Below are positions 6,081 to 13,248 of a DNA stretch of 20,976 bases, piece after piece (within the stretch, counting starts at the first letter, position 1; each line of letters starts with the position of its first letter). Location of the stretch: contig CAJTTM010000042.1 in the NCBI GenBank assembly GCA_910579135.1, positions 1-20,976 on the forward strand, written 5' to 3'. This stretch comes from an uncultured Erysipelotrichales bacterium. Its GTDB lineage: Bacteria; Bacillota_I; Bacilli_A; Erysipelotrichales; Coprobacillaceae. Both the position numbers and the translations under genes were made by a program. Under the pieces are notes generated by a model. That model made no database searches. It worked only from the letters and a program-made list of their open reading frames with translations, and had not been told where the DNA came from.

Positions 6081-8042
6081 CTAATCCTTTCTGTAATAAG
6101 GTGTCTCATACCCATCTGCATTAAGCTGAAGACCTGGTGCCCATTCTAGAGGCTCACCCATGATACTGCATACCTCTTCAACTTTTGTATCTGCTGGTGC
6201 CTCTATGATGACTTCATCATGAATATGTCCAACAATGTCATATCCTTTATCATTAAGTTTCATCATTGCAAAAGCAAGACAATCTCTTGCGATGGCCTGT
6301 ACAATATTCTCCACAAGTTTTCCACCCCATGTATCAATTAATTCATACTTCTTAGATGTCTGATTAACACCTGCATACTGTATTTTCTTTCCTTTGGGGC
6401 TGTCAACGATCTTTGCTCCCTGATATGCAAGCTTTCGTCCTGAAGGAAGCTTAATGATAAGTATTCCTTTAAGCGAGGCGAATCCAATAAGTTTATTATC
6501 TAATCTCACTCCTCTTCTTGGATTATCTATGGCATCCATAACAGCGTCACCAACATCTCCCCACAATCGAGTGATCATTTTGTTTGAATCTCTCCACATC
6601 TTGACAAGTTTTGGAAGTTCTTTTTCTTCAAGACCCATTTCTAATGCACCCATGCTTTTTAATGCAGCAGGTCCTCCACCATAGCCTAAAGCAAGTTCGG
6701 CTATCTTTCCTTTTTGTCTCAAATACCCATTGACACCATGCTTTTCAACTGGCACCTTGAACATCTGCGATGCTGAAGCACAGTAAATATCACCATTTTT
6801 TCTAAAAACTTCCATACGCCACTTTTCTCCTGCGAGCCATGCAATTACACGAGCCTCTATGGCACTGTAATCAGCAACAATGAATTTATATCCCTTCTTA
6901 GGTATAAATGCTGTCCTGATAAGCTGACTCAATACATCAGGTACACTGTCATATAAAAGATCAAGAGTTTCTACATCCTGTTCTTTCACAAGTTCTCTAA
7001 CCATATCTAATTCTTCTATATGATTTTGTGGAAGATTTTGAAGTTGAACAAGTCTTCCAGCCCATCTTCCAGTACGATTTGCACCATAGTACTGGAACAG
7101 TCCTCTTATACGATGATCACCATTATCTGAACGGAGCATAGCCATATATTTTGCAGTTGAGGTCTTTGATAAGAGAAGCTTAAGCTGTATGGCTCTCTTG
7201 ATTTCTGCATCATCTGTTTCTTCCATAAGGATAGGAGCTAAAGCCTTTGTAAAGGATGTTACCTCCATCCCTTTAGATTTCAAATACTGTTTAAATTGTG
7301 GTGTGCTGTTAGGATTTGACATACCAGTTATATCTTTCAATTCATCAAGATAACCATTTGTTATAGAAGTATCTATATCTACGGCATTTGAAACAAATTC
7401 ATAATCAATTTCTATACCTCTTGAATTGATTTCCTGATCAAGCATATAGATATCCTTTTCAAAATTAGGCTGACCAAACCAGCCTATCCTGTAGAATATC
7501 TGCTGTTCAACTTCTACGTCTCTTATGCAGTATTTCTTAAACGTTTCCCATTTATCCATATCATGATGTGGCAAATTTCTTGATCTTTCATGATTAGCTT
7601 TTGTAGGCTTACAGGGCTTACTGAAATAATTGATAAGCAACGTTCCTACAGATAGCTTTTGTTCCTCCAATCCAAGAACGCTACCAAGCTGTGCAAGTGA
7701 TCCAGGCAATCCCATATGAAGCGCCATGACCATGGTACAAACCCACTGACTGGGTTCTATATCTAACATAAAATATTCACCTATGCATGTCATTTCAAAA
7801 TTAGCATTATGTGCTGTTTTGATTACTGATGGTTCTGTCAAATCATTGATGACCTCATCAGGAATAGATTCATTCAGCAAATCTATACATTTGACTGGTT
7901 CATTATCATAGGCATAGGCAAATAGTAATATTTCAAAAGAAGGATGTGATGCATAAGCATACGCACCCACTTTTGCTAAATCAAGTTCACAATAGGTTTC
8001 AATATCTATATGTAGAGTTTTAAATGATGTCATCATCGTCAT
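6081..8042 (-). CDS. Phage family A DNA polymerase with 3'-5' exonuclease domain
   Basis: This 653-aa enzyme is the replicative polymerase of the element. A DEDDy-type proofreading domain lies at the N-terminus: DIETY near residue 14 (Exo I), HNANFE near 80 (Exo II, with E where D is usual), and YCIRD near 170 (Exo III, YX3D). The polymerase motifs follow. Motif A is DYSAIEARVIAWL near 390, motif B is RQKGKIAELALGYGG near 440, and motif C is HIHDEV near 607. In motif B the aromatic residue found in E. coli Pol I is replaced by Leu, as in many phage relatives. There is no 5' nuclease domain. The start overlaps the DUF2815 gene by 23 bases; ATGs at 8036 and 8033 are alternatives. Confidence 0.96.
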   Translation of the reverse strand: MTMMTSFKTLHIDIETYCELDLAKVGAYAYASHPSFEILLFAYAYDNEPVKCIDLLNESIPDEVINDLTEPSVIKTAHNANFEMTCIGEYFMLDIEPSQWVCTMVMALHMGLPGSLAQLGSVLGLEEQKLSVGTLLINYFSKPCKPTKANHERSRNLPHHDMDKWETFKKYCIRDVEVEQQIFYRIGWFGQPNFEKDIYMLDQEINSRGIEIDYEFVSNAVDIDTSITNGYLDELKDITGMSNPNSTPQFKQYLKSKGMEVTSFTKALAPILMEETDDAEIKRAIQLKLLLSKTSTAKYMAMLRSDNGDHRIRGLFQYYGANRTGRWAGRLVQLQNLPQNHIEELDMVRELVKEQDVETLDLLYDSVPDVLSQLIRTAFIPKKGYKFIVADYSAIEARVIAWLAGEKWRMEVFRKNGDIYCASASQMFKVPVEKHGVNGYLRQKGKIAELALGYGGGPAALKSMGALEMGLEEKELPKLVKMWRDSNKMITRLWGDVGDAVMDAIDNPRRGVRLDNKLIGFASLKGILIIKLPSGRKLAYQGAKIVDSPKGKKIQYAGVNQTSKKYELIDTWGGKLVENIVQAIARDCLAFAMMKLNDKGYDIVGHIHDEVIIEAPADTKVEEVCSIMGEPLEWAPGLQLNADGYETPYYRKD

Positions 8043-8574
8043 CTTCTTCTACTTCATCAAAGTCATTTGCTGAAACACCGCGTCCTCCTAATGCTTCTCC
8101 ATCTCGTAAGAACTGAACTCCCATAAGTGCAGCTCCTACTCCTTTATTCCCAGCCGTATCATAGCCGTATAGATCAACGATAACATTGCAGTAGCAGCCA
8201 CTGTAAAGTATGTTGTCTTCTTCTGCAATTTGTGATCTATCCCTATTTAATGCAGTTGGCCTTTGCTTATTATTAGAGTTGAAGAAATAGCATCCTCCAT
8301 AGACTTCTAAATCTTCCTCTTCATCAAATTCTGCATCTCCATCTCTTAAAGGAATTTTTAATTTTGATGGAATCTTATTCCCTGTAACGATCTTAGGAAA
8401 TCTTTCTTTTGCAACCTTTAGAATCTTTTCCTTAAATTCCTCCACTTGTGCGTGATCCTTAGGCAGGATGATCTGTGCTGAAAATTTTGGTTCCTGTTCA
8501 GCCGACATCGCTCTTGCCTTAAAAACATTTAAATAACTTACTCTTACATTGTTTAATCTAATTCTTTCGCTCAT
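8020..8574 (-). CDS. DUF2815 protein, probable single-stranded DNA-binding protein
   Basis: This 184-aa protein starts MSERIRLNNVRVSYLNVF, the typical opening of DUF2815. The body is rich in beta-like stretches such as PKFSAQIILP and GCYCNVIVDLYGYD. The tail is very acidic (EVEEDDDDDII), as in single-stranded DNA-binding proteins, whose acidic tips recruit partners. The family always sits between a DUF2800 nuclease and a family A polymerase in phages of this type, as it does here. An ssDNA-binding or annealing role is inferred from tail and context. AAAGGAG lies about 8 bases ahead of the start. Confidence 0.9.
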   Translation of the reverse strand: MSERIRLNNVRVSYLNVFKARAMSAEQEPKFSAQIILPKDHAQVEEFKEKILKVAKERFPKIVTGNKIPSKLKIPLRDGDAEFDEEEDLEVYGGCYFFNSNNKQRPTALNRDRSQIAEEDNILYSGCYCNVIVDLYGYDTAGNKGVGAALMGVQFLRDGEALGGRGVSANDFDEVEEDDDDDII

Positions 8575-8587
8575 TTTATAATCTCCT

Positions 8588-8839
8588 TTATTTATATATA
8601 TTTATTAATTTTTGTTGTTTTGATTTAGGAAAGCTCATAAAAGCTTCAAGATGTATGACACAAAACCCATTGTCATCTGCAGCAACAAAGAAATTGGGTG
8701 ATGTGTCTAGAAGTTTTAAAGACTTCTTTCTTTTTTCTTTGGATTCATTATATTTACGAATACGCTCGTCATTGCTGCGTATCCTGCCTTCAATGATCCT
8801 CTTTTTAATTTCTTCTATCTTTTTCTTTTGTTGCATCAT
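8588..8839 (-). CDS. 83-aa basic phage protein, unknown function
   Basis: The first 45 residues are extremely rich in Lys, Arg and Glu (MMQQKKKIEEIKKRIIEG) and are probably one long helix. The remainder (SPNFFVAADDNGFCVIHLEA) looks like a small beta-hairpin unit. The start overlaps the stop of the DUF2800 nuclease gene (ATGA), with GAGG a few bases upstream. It lies between two recombination genes, so a DNA-related accessory role is possible, but no motif supports a function. Confidence 0.65.
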   Translation of the reverse strand: MMQQKKKIEEIKKRIIEGRIRSNDERIRKYNESKEKRKKSLKLLDTSPNFFVAADDNGFCVIHLEAFMSFPKSKQQKLINIYK

Positions 8840-10017
8840 GATACATCCTCAAAATCAACATCAAGTGTATAAGATGGTCTCTTATCTGTTGCTAATGCAA
8901 TTGTTGGTTTACCTTTAGGCTTATCAACCATATCAGACAGCAGTTCTGTAAATGTCTTCTTTCCTAATACTTTTTCCAACTTAGAAAGTGATAAGAGGTT
9001 CTTCTCATAGATAACAGATTCTTCATACCCGTTATTAATAAGTCTATTTGCGACCTCATCTGCGTTCCTGTATTTTCTGATACTTCTTCCTTCTACAACT
9101 TTATATCCAGGAATTTCCAGTTCATTATTCAGTATTCCATGGATGACATGATCTTCTACCTTAGTCAGCCAATTCTTAACCAGTTTCATTCTTTCAAGGA
9201 TCATTGCATAATCATTAGGTGTCAGGCATGCAGTTGAAAGCGTACCTGATTCATCTTTAAATTCATCCTTGATAACTTCCATGTTATGCTGACACAAGTG
9301 TTTGCATTTTGCACTTAATTTACAGAAATGACAGTAATCTCCACCCTTGAACTCACCTTTTCCATTAATTGCAAGTTCAGCTGTGGGTCTTACCACTTTT
9401 TCACCCCAAACAACAATTTCTTCTACACTGCTGATACATTCATCAATATTGTTAAGACGTGGCTGATAGATACACATTTCAACCTTGTCAAAATCGTAGA
9501 CTTCACTAAACATATCAATTGCCCCTAAGGCATATAATTTCATTTGCGGATTATTCTCTGCGCTGACCTTTACACCTACTCCATATTTAAAATCAATAAT
9601 GGTCAATGTATCATTCTGTATGATGATACAGTCACATGTTCCAAATCCATCAGGCACATATCCACTAAAATCAACCTTTGTCTCAGCAAGAACATAAGCA
9701 TCCTCATCTTTTATCTTTTCTATAACATAATCAAGATACCCTTTTGCATGTTCTTCCATCTCTTGAGAATACGATTCTTCTTTTCTAAACTTATTCCTGT
9801 TTCTTGTACATACGGACTTTGACATATATTGAAAATATTCTTTAAGATTAATATCACAGAATTCATGTGCCAGTGTTCCCGCTCTTGAATATTCTGTACT
9901 TGTATCAGGAAGTTCTGCTTCCATCAGTGCTGATGGTGGGCAGTTCAGCCATCTAACAGCACCACTTGCACTTAGGATGGCATGAGATCTCTGAGAATGA
10001 TCAATATCTTTTTTCAT
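8836..10017 (-). CDS. DUF2800 Cas4/RecB-like PD-(D/E)XK nuclease
   Basis: This 393-aa exonuclease is the likely recombination nuclease of the element. Residues SHAILSASGAVRWLNCPPSA (11-30) are the standard opening of RecB/Cas4-like nucleases and carry C26. GTLAHEF near 47-53 holds the conserved His. PDGFGTCD followed by TIIDFKYG near 127-143 gives the D...(D/E)XK active site. The C-terminal CHFCKLSAKC near 230 together with C26 matches the CX-n-CX2CX5C pattern that holds an iron-sulfur cluster in this fold. It is followed by the DUF2815 and polymerase genes. AAGGAGG lies in the upstream gene's last codons, about 10 bases ahead of the ATG. Confidence 0.92.
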   Translation of the reverse strand: MKKDIDHSQRSHAILSASGAVRWLNCPPSALMEAELPDTSTEYSRAGTLAHEFCDINLKEYFQYMSKSVCTRNRNKFRKEESYSQEMEEHAKGYLDYVIEKIKDEDAYVLAETKVDFSGYVPDGFGTCDCIIIQNDTLTIIDFKYGVGVKVSAENNPQMKLYALGAIDMFSEVYDFDKVEMCIYQPRLNNIDECISSVEEIVVWGEKVVRPTAELAINGKGEFKGGDYCHFCKLSAKCKHLCQHNMEVIKDEFKDESGTLSTACLTPNDYAMILERMKLVKNWLTKVEDHVIHGILNNELEIPGYKVVEGRSIRKYRNADEVANRLINNGYEESVIYEKNLLSLSKLEKVLGKKTFTELLSDMVDKPKGKPTIALATDKRPSYTLDVDFEDVS

Positions 10018-10019
10018 CC

Positions 10020-10391
10020 TTATTTTTCCTCCTTGATTGTTCTCAACTCTTGTACGAACTTCACGATATCCTCATCAGATACATCAGATATTTTCTTATA
10101 GCCATACTTCGCAACAAGTGCCTTCACTTCATCTTTCTTCTTCATCTGAACAAGCTGAACACCTATTGTTTTTGCTTCTCTTTTTAGACCAACATAATCT
10201 ACAGGTTCCTCTTTGCTTTCAGGAATGTCTTCCGTTACTGGTTCAGCCATTTCTACATCTGAAATACTTTCAACTGATTTTTTTGGTTCTGCTTGAGGTG
10301 TAGCCTTCACACTGCAACCTAAAGCATTGATCAATCTTTCTAAAATATCTTCTGCCTTTTCATCAAAACCAATCTTTACTTTCAAATCCAT
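10020..10391 (-). CDS. 123-aa acidic phage protein with SAP-like helical end
   Basis: The N-terminus (MDLKVKIGFDEKAEDILERL) is helical. It is followed by a disordered-looking middle of about 35 residues rich in Glu, Pro and Ser. A C-terminal globular part contains LVAKYGYKKISDVSDEDIVK, resembling the helix-turn-helix layout of small SAP-like or 'DUF' domains found beside DUF2800 genes. The stop lies two bases before the next start, and its last Lys-Glu codons form the ribosome site of the nuclease gene. The function is unknown; it could be a partner of the nuclease or the ssDNA-binding protein. Confidence 0.65.
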   Translation of the reverse strand: MDLKVKIGFDEKAEDILERLINALGCSVKATPQAEPKKSVESISDVEMAEPVTEDIPESKEEPVDYVGLKREAKTIGVQLVQMKKKDEVKALVAKYGYKKISDVSDEDIVKFVQELRTIKEEK

Positions 10392-10580
10392 TTAATCTTC
10401 CTCCTTTATCTCTACTCTTTCTAATGCGAAATTTAATAATTCAATTGCAAGATATCCTTTTCTCATACCAACCTGTTCAGCCATTGTTTCTACCTGATCA
10501 TAAAGATCAGATGGTATCATCAATGGTTTCCATGGTGTATCATTCTTGGTCTTTGCAACGCTTATCACTAATTTGTCCAT
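10392..10580 (-). CDS. 62-aa ribbon-helix-helix-like protein
   Basis: The segment KPLMIPSDLYDQVETMAEQV followed by GMRKGYLAIELLNFALERVE fits a ribbon-helix-helix fold: a short strand, then two helices. This fold usually forms DNA-binding dimers. The gene begins three bases after the preceding zinc-finger ORF's stop codon begins (TGAATG). Its own stop abuts the next ATG. A role as an early phage regulator is inference. The strand region is weak by eye, so this could instead be a short helical protein. Confidence 0.6.
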   Translation of the reverse strand: MDKLVISVAKTKNDTPWKPLMIPSDLYDQVETMAEQVGMRKGYLAIELLNFALERVEIKEED

Positions 10581-10745
10581 TCACTCTTCCTCCAAATATT
10601 TATCAAAACATTCGGGACACATCCATCCCATTTCTGTTTCAATCAGATCAACATCATCATTTCCACAATACTCACAGTTCCTGGGCTTTTTACATTCTCC
10701 ACAACCATCACAGTCCCTGAAAGAATGCGTACATTTATACCCCAT
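10581..10745 (-). CDS. 54-aa eight-cysteine zinc-binding microprotein
   Basis: The ORF reads MGYKCTHSFRDCDGCGECKK, and continues with C24-x2-C27 and C43-x2-C46. Eight cysteines in 54 residues make two likely metal sites: a tight CX2CX2C cluster near residues 12-18 and a zinc ribbon over 24-46. The start overlaps the upstream gene by 11 bases, and the stop is directly followed by the ATG of the ribbon-helix-helix gene. AAGGTAG lies upstream. It is a convincing small gene despite its length. The function is unknown. Confidence 0.65.
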   Translation of the reverse strand: MGYKCTHSFRDCDGCGECKKPRNCEYCGNDDVDLIETEMGWMCPECFDKYLEEE

Positions 10746-10962
10746 GTTTTCTTTCTACCTTTTTCTTACTTGACAACTTACCATTCTTAAAACATGTAAC
10801 AACGATAATCTTTCCATTGCGAATTGTATAAACCTTAACTGTTTCACTGTTCTTGTTGGTTTCCACACGATAGCGACACTTTACATCAAGCGCCTTACTT
10901 TCCTTTATGTATTTTGTAGCTTCATCTAAATTTAAGCTAAACATTTCTAAATTAAATTCCAT
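10735..10962 (-). CDS. 75-aa basic phage protein, unknown function
   Basis: The protein begins MEFNLEMFSLNLDEATKYIK. A beta-like middle (KCRYRVETNK, VKVYTIRNGKIIVVTCF) leads into a strongly basic tail (SSKKKVERKHGV). GGAGGGGG lies about 6 bases before the ATG and within the upstream gene, which it overlaps by 11 bases. The basic tail might contact nucleic acid, but this is only a composition-based guess. I do not recognise the family. Confidence 0.65.
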   Translation of the reverse strand: MEFNLEMFSLNLDEATKYIKESKALDVKCRYRVETNKNSETVKVYTIRNGKIIVVTCFKNGKLSSKKKVERKHGV

Positions 10963-11332
10963 TTCTTACCCCCTCCAATTGTTCTACAATTTTCATACAT
11001 TCTTTCTTCACATACTCCATATCTCTATAGATCATCCCTGGAATGATCATGTCATGTTCATAAAAATATGGTGTCAAATCTGTGCAATGTGCGCAGTCAA
11101 ATCCAATCCTTGTTTGACCATCCTTTGTTTCAGAAAAAGTCAATCCTCCATGACATTTGATATCCATAAGTTCACCATAATCTTTTCCATAAATAGGATG
11201 TTGCTCCCCTACAGTTACATAACCACACAAATGTCCAGATACTGGAATTCTCTTTATCTCACAGCGATAACCCTTATATGTAAATTCTTTATAATCTGGT
11301 TCACTTAACCATTCTCTAAAATCCTCATTCAT
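10952..11332 (-). CDS. 126-aa conserved phage protein (HGGLT...GFDCAH family)
   Basis: Residues include GYRCEIKRIPVSGHLCGYV, HPIYGKDY, HGGLTFSE and IGFDCAHCTDLTP, followed by YRDMEYVKKE. This set of short motifs with conserved His, Cys and Asp recurs in a widespread family of phage and bacterial proteins that lacks, to my knowledge, an assigned function. The spacing of His, Cys and Asp suggests a metal or catalytic site. The start overlaps the previous small membrane protein by 8 bases. Its 3' end encodes the ribosome site of the next gene. Confidence 0.75.
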   Translation of the reverse strand: MNEDFREWLSEPDYKEFTYKGYRCEIKRIPVSGHLCGYVTVGEQHPIYGKDYGELMDIKCHGGLTFSETKDGQTRIGFDCAHCTDLTPYFYEHDMIIPGMIYRDMEYVKKECMKIVEQLEGVRNGI

Positions 11333-11489
11333 AAGAATCCTCCCATTCTATTTGAATTTCTTGTTCTTTCTGCCACTTCTTGCTCTGTACTTCTTGAACA
11401 TGATTGACAGCTATAATAGCCACAACAATAGCTACTATTAACGCAATGAACATCAATGTTTCAAATCCTCTATCATTTAATTTTTTCAT
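11325..11489 (-). CDS. 54-aa single-pass membrane protein
   Basis: After a short basic N-terminus (MKKLNDRGFETL) there is one strongly hydrophobic helix of about 19 residues (MFIALIVAIVVAIIAVNHV), then a charged tail ending IEWEDSYE. The N-terminus should face the cytoplasm by the positive-inside rule, or the tail if reversed. The ATG overlaps the upstream stop (ATGA), and the stop lies inside the next gene. Small membrane proteins in early phage operons sometimes act in superinfection exclusion, but nothing here proves that. Confidence 0.65.
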   Translation of the reverse strand: MKKLNDRGFETLMFIALIVAIVVAIIAVNHVQEVQSKKWQKEQEIQIEWEDSYE

Positions 11490-11773
11490 GCTTGACTTTT
11501 CTCCTTCATCTGTTGCTCATACTTTGCATTTGCTCTAATATCTGCAATGCTTAAGTCGAGAAACTTTAACATTCTTTTTGAGAGTATGACGTCTGAAAGA
11601 TTTTCAAACCCCTCTTTCTTCACACTTTTTCTAATCTCATCATAAATTTCATTGGCTCTTTTTTGACCACAAGGAACAAACTCCCTGATCTCTTTCTTGT
11701 TCAAAAAGCCTTTGCTGATAATCTCTAGTCTCCTGATATTCAAATCAGGTGTATCAGCTCTCTTGCCTCTCAT
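11486..11773 (-). CDS. 95-aa HTH-like phage protein, possible excisionase or regulator
   Basis: The middle of the protein (KGFLNKKEIREFVPCGQKRA followed by NEIYDEI) has the spacing of a helix-turn-helix: 'tool up, helix, turn at CGQ, recognition helix'. The remainder is helical and basic. Proteins of this size directly after the genetic switch are often excisionases or early regulators; this is inference. AGGAGGAG lies 3 bases before the ATG. Directly upstream of the ribosome site is one copy of the 27-base repeat also found ahead of int. Confidence 0.6.
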   Translation of the reverse strand: MRGKRADTPDLNIRRLEIISKGFLNKKEIREFVPCGQKRANEIYDEIRKSVKKEGFENLSDVILSKRMLKFLDLSIADIRANAKYEQQMKEKSQA

Positions 11774-11782
11774 AAACTCCTC

Positions 11783-11809
11783 CTTAATTAACCGTGTCGT
11801 TGACTTGAA
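11783..11809 (-). repeat. 27-bp repeat, copy ahead of the replication operon
   Basis: Read on the minus strand this contains CAAGTCAACGACACG followed by a TTAATTAAG end. It matches 13,875-13,901 on the plus strand at 25 of 27 positions, so the two are an inverted pair about 2.1 kb apart. It ends a few bases before the ribosome site of the 95-aa HTH-like gene. Confidence 0.8.
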
Positions 11810-11821
11810 GAATCATCTTCC

Positions 11822-11977
11822 TTATTGAAAGAAAAAATCTTTCAACTTTGTGGTACCCTCACAAAAAACAATACCTTTCATAAAGTCTAAAAGTCTCATC
11901 TTTCGTTCATCACTAATATACTGCAAGTAATTAACGATTAAATCATCTACATCATTTTCGACTTCTTGTCTTTTCAT
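11822..11977 (-). CDS. 51-aa helical phage microprotein near the switch
   Basis: The ORF begins MKRQEVENDVDDLIVNYLQY and contains SDERKMRLLDFMKGI, ending KDFFFQ. AGGAGG lies 6 bases before the ATG, one of the best ribosome sites in the window. Helical microproteins with a 'tD-E-K-x-x-LLDFMKG'-like centre are common near phage repressor genes in Firmicutes, and I know of no assigned function. It sits between the structured non-coding region and the replication operon. The neighbouring 34-aa ORF on the other side of the repressor has a similar build. Confidence 0.65.
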   Translation of the reverse strand: MKRQEVENDVDDLIVNYLQYISDERKMRLLDFMKGIVFCEGTTKLKDFFFQ

Positions 11978-12296
11978 GCTATCGCCTCCTTTCATCTTTT
12001 TTTCTAGCAGTATTATTACTAGTGCTTGCTTACTTAATATTTATAAATAGGCAAGCACTGGGAAAATACCCAGTTCATGAAATATTGGTCGTGTCGTTAC
12101 TTGTATTTCTGATATCAGCAGTACGTCCTTTTAAAGGTAATTACAATGATTTTATAGAGGAAGTGATTTCAAAAATGCATTAAAAGCAATAATTATATTA
12201 TTTTGATATCAACGTACTGCTATGATATTCTTCACTCTGCATTTACACGGGCTTGTGACCGTCCTGGGCTGCATTACAGAAGACTTATAAGCCTTC
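11978..12296. other. Hairpin-rich non-coding region of the switch
   Basis: No ORF with a ribosome site is visible on either strand, but the stretch is full of symmetry. A perfect 9-bp inverted pair AGTGCTTGC/GCAAGCACT lies at 12,021-12,029 and 12,051-12,059. ACTGGG/CCCAGT at 12,057-12,062 and 12,069-12,074 shares bases with it, so the two hairpins exclude each other. AGCAGTACGT at 12,117-12,126 pairs with its inverse at 12,212-12,221. CTGCATTTACA (12,237) is echoed by CTGCATTACA (12,269) around a GC-rich core. A near-perfect 20-base palindrome lies at 12,278-12,297. It could be an untranslated leader, a regulatory RNA, an operator cluster or a recombination site. Confidence 0.5.
12087..12103 (-). 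repeat. Third, shorter copy of the switch-region repeat
   Basis: On the minus strand this reads CAAGTAACGACACGACC. It lacks one C relative to the CAAGTCAACGACACG core of the other two copies and does not continue into TTAATTAAG. It points the same way as the copy at 11,783, toward the replication operon, about 110 bases before the 51-aa ORF. Confidence 0.6.
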
Positions 12297-12863
12297 TTAT
12301 AAATATCTTTCTCTATACTCTTGTTTTGTTAATTGTTCTAGATCAATCTCATCACCAACTAAGAAAACCTCGATAACGATATCTTTAAAGAAAATATCAT
12401 GAGAGTCATAATTACTATCTTTTAACTCTTTAAGTATTTCTTTCTTTTGTTCTTCGGTTAGTTTATCTTCGTCAATGTTGTAACAACCTAGATGTAATTT
12501 TTCTTTATTCAATTGTTCTAGTAATTCTTTTTTGAAATTCATCTTTTCCTTTTTTAATACGCAAGCTGTGTAGTAATCTTTCCTTTCGCCAGAACATCCA
12601 TTTCTCAACTTAGCACAGTTATTACACATTCTATTAAAATTCAAATCTATACCAACTAATCTTGTGGCTTTCATTCTTCTAGTAAAAACGCCATCACTTC
12701 CTAGAGGTTTAAGTTTTATAAAAACTGTCTTTTTTGTTTTTGAAAATTCTTTTTCTATAACTCTTTCTTTTGCTCCATAATTCCAGATTGTAATATCTCC
12801 AATCTGTAAATCTTTTGCTTCAATAGCTTCTTGTTCTCTCATTCCTTGCAATTTAATCTTCAT
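12297..12863 (-). CDS. 188-aa phage protein with Cys4 motif
   Basis: The first 75 residues form a beta-like unit starting MKIKLQGMREQEAIEAKDLQ, then IGDITIWNYG and RRMKATRLVGI, a pattern seen at the start of several phage early proteins. A Cys4 motif follows, with C80, C83, C90 and C101, resembling the separate 64-aa Cys protein at the left of the window. The C-terminal half is helical and acidic. The two-part layout suggests a fusion of two small phage domains. GGAGG lies about 8 bases ahead of the ATG. It is the second gene after the leftward early promoter. The function is unknown. Confidence 0.65.
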   Translation of the reverse strand: MKIKLQGMREQEAIEAKDLQIGDITIWNYGAKERVIEKEFSKTKKTVFIKLKPLGSDGVFTRRMKATRLVGIDLNFNRMCNNCAKLRNGCSGERKDYYTACVLKKEKMNFKKELLEQLNKEKLHLGCYNIDEDKLTEEQKKEILKELKDSNYDSHDIFFKDIVIEVFLVGDEIDLEQLTKQEYRERYL

Positions 12864-12866
12864 TCT

Positions 12867-13088
12867 TCAATCCTCCAATTTTTTTCTTAAACCACATTTC
12901 ACTTCATGTGTAACATCAAATATCATGTACACTTCATCCATGCTGATAAGCCCCATGTCGTTAGCGCAATGTACATACCCTATAAGATGTTCACATTCCT
13001 CATCAACAGTTTTCTTTTCTAATCTTCTTGCACTTCCTAATATAAATAAGAACAACTCATCTATATTATTTCTTACTTTTCCTTCCAT
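12867..13088 (-). CDS. 73-aa first gene of the leftward early operon
   Basis: The sequence is MEGKVRNNIDELFLFILGSA, then RRLEKKTVDEECEHLIGYVH and a C-terminal helical part. It sits where lambda-like phages carry cro, but I see no helix-turn-helix. Instead it is a mostly helical protein of a type found in Firmicutes phages without assigned function. AAAGGAG lies about 8 bases ahead. The strong minus-strand promoter at 13,134-13,162 is only about 45 bases upstream, so this gene leads the operon. Confidence 0.65.
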   Translation of the reverse strand: MEGKVRNNIDELFLFILGSARRLEKKTVDEECEHLIGYVHCANDMGLISMDEVYMIFDVTHEVKCGLRKKLED

Positions 13089-13133
13089 TCTTCAATCTCC
13101 TTTGTTTGTTACTTATTTTAACTTTACAAGCCT

Positions 13134-13162
13134 ATTATAGTATATTCGCGAAACTTTGTAAA
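13134..13162 (-). promoter_or_regulatory. Leftward early promoter (near-consensus sigma-A)
   Basis: On the minus strand, -35 TTTACA (13,157-13,162) and -10 TATAAT (13,134-13,139) are separated by exactly 17 bases. The spacer contains the palindrome TTCGCGAA (13,145-13,152), and AAACTT/AAGTTT (13,151-13,156 and 13,169-13,174) flank the -35. These are plausible binding sites for the divergent XRE repressor. Confidence 0.75.
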
Positions 13163-13192
13163 CAGAAAAAGTTTAATTTCGTAACTTTTTTA

Positions 13193-13221
13193 TTGTTTTT
13201 TGTTTCTTAATAACTTATAAT
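13193..13221 (+). promoter_or_regulatory. Promoter of the XRE repressor
   Basis: TTGTTT (13,193-13,198) and TATAAT (13,216-13,221) are 17 bases apart, about 28 bases before the repressor ATG. It diverges from the leftward early promoter, with about 30 bases between the two -35 boxes, which is the usual phage switch layout. Confidence 0.65.
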
Positions 13222-13248
13222 GAGAATTGTAAGAAAGGAGGTTATGTT

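Noticed and set aside
6081..8042. DpoZ-type polymerase of 2-aminoadenine phages
   Set aside because: No PurZ, MazZ or DatZ-like gene is near, and the motifs fit the general Firmicutes phage family A polymerase.
12240..12275. Possible tRNA or tRNA remnant in the GC-rich core (ACGG...CCGT around CTTGTGA)
   Set aside because: Only a 4-bp stem with an 8-base loop can be formed, and there is no acceptor, D or T arm on either strand.
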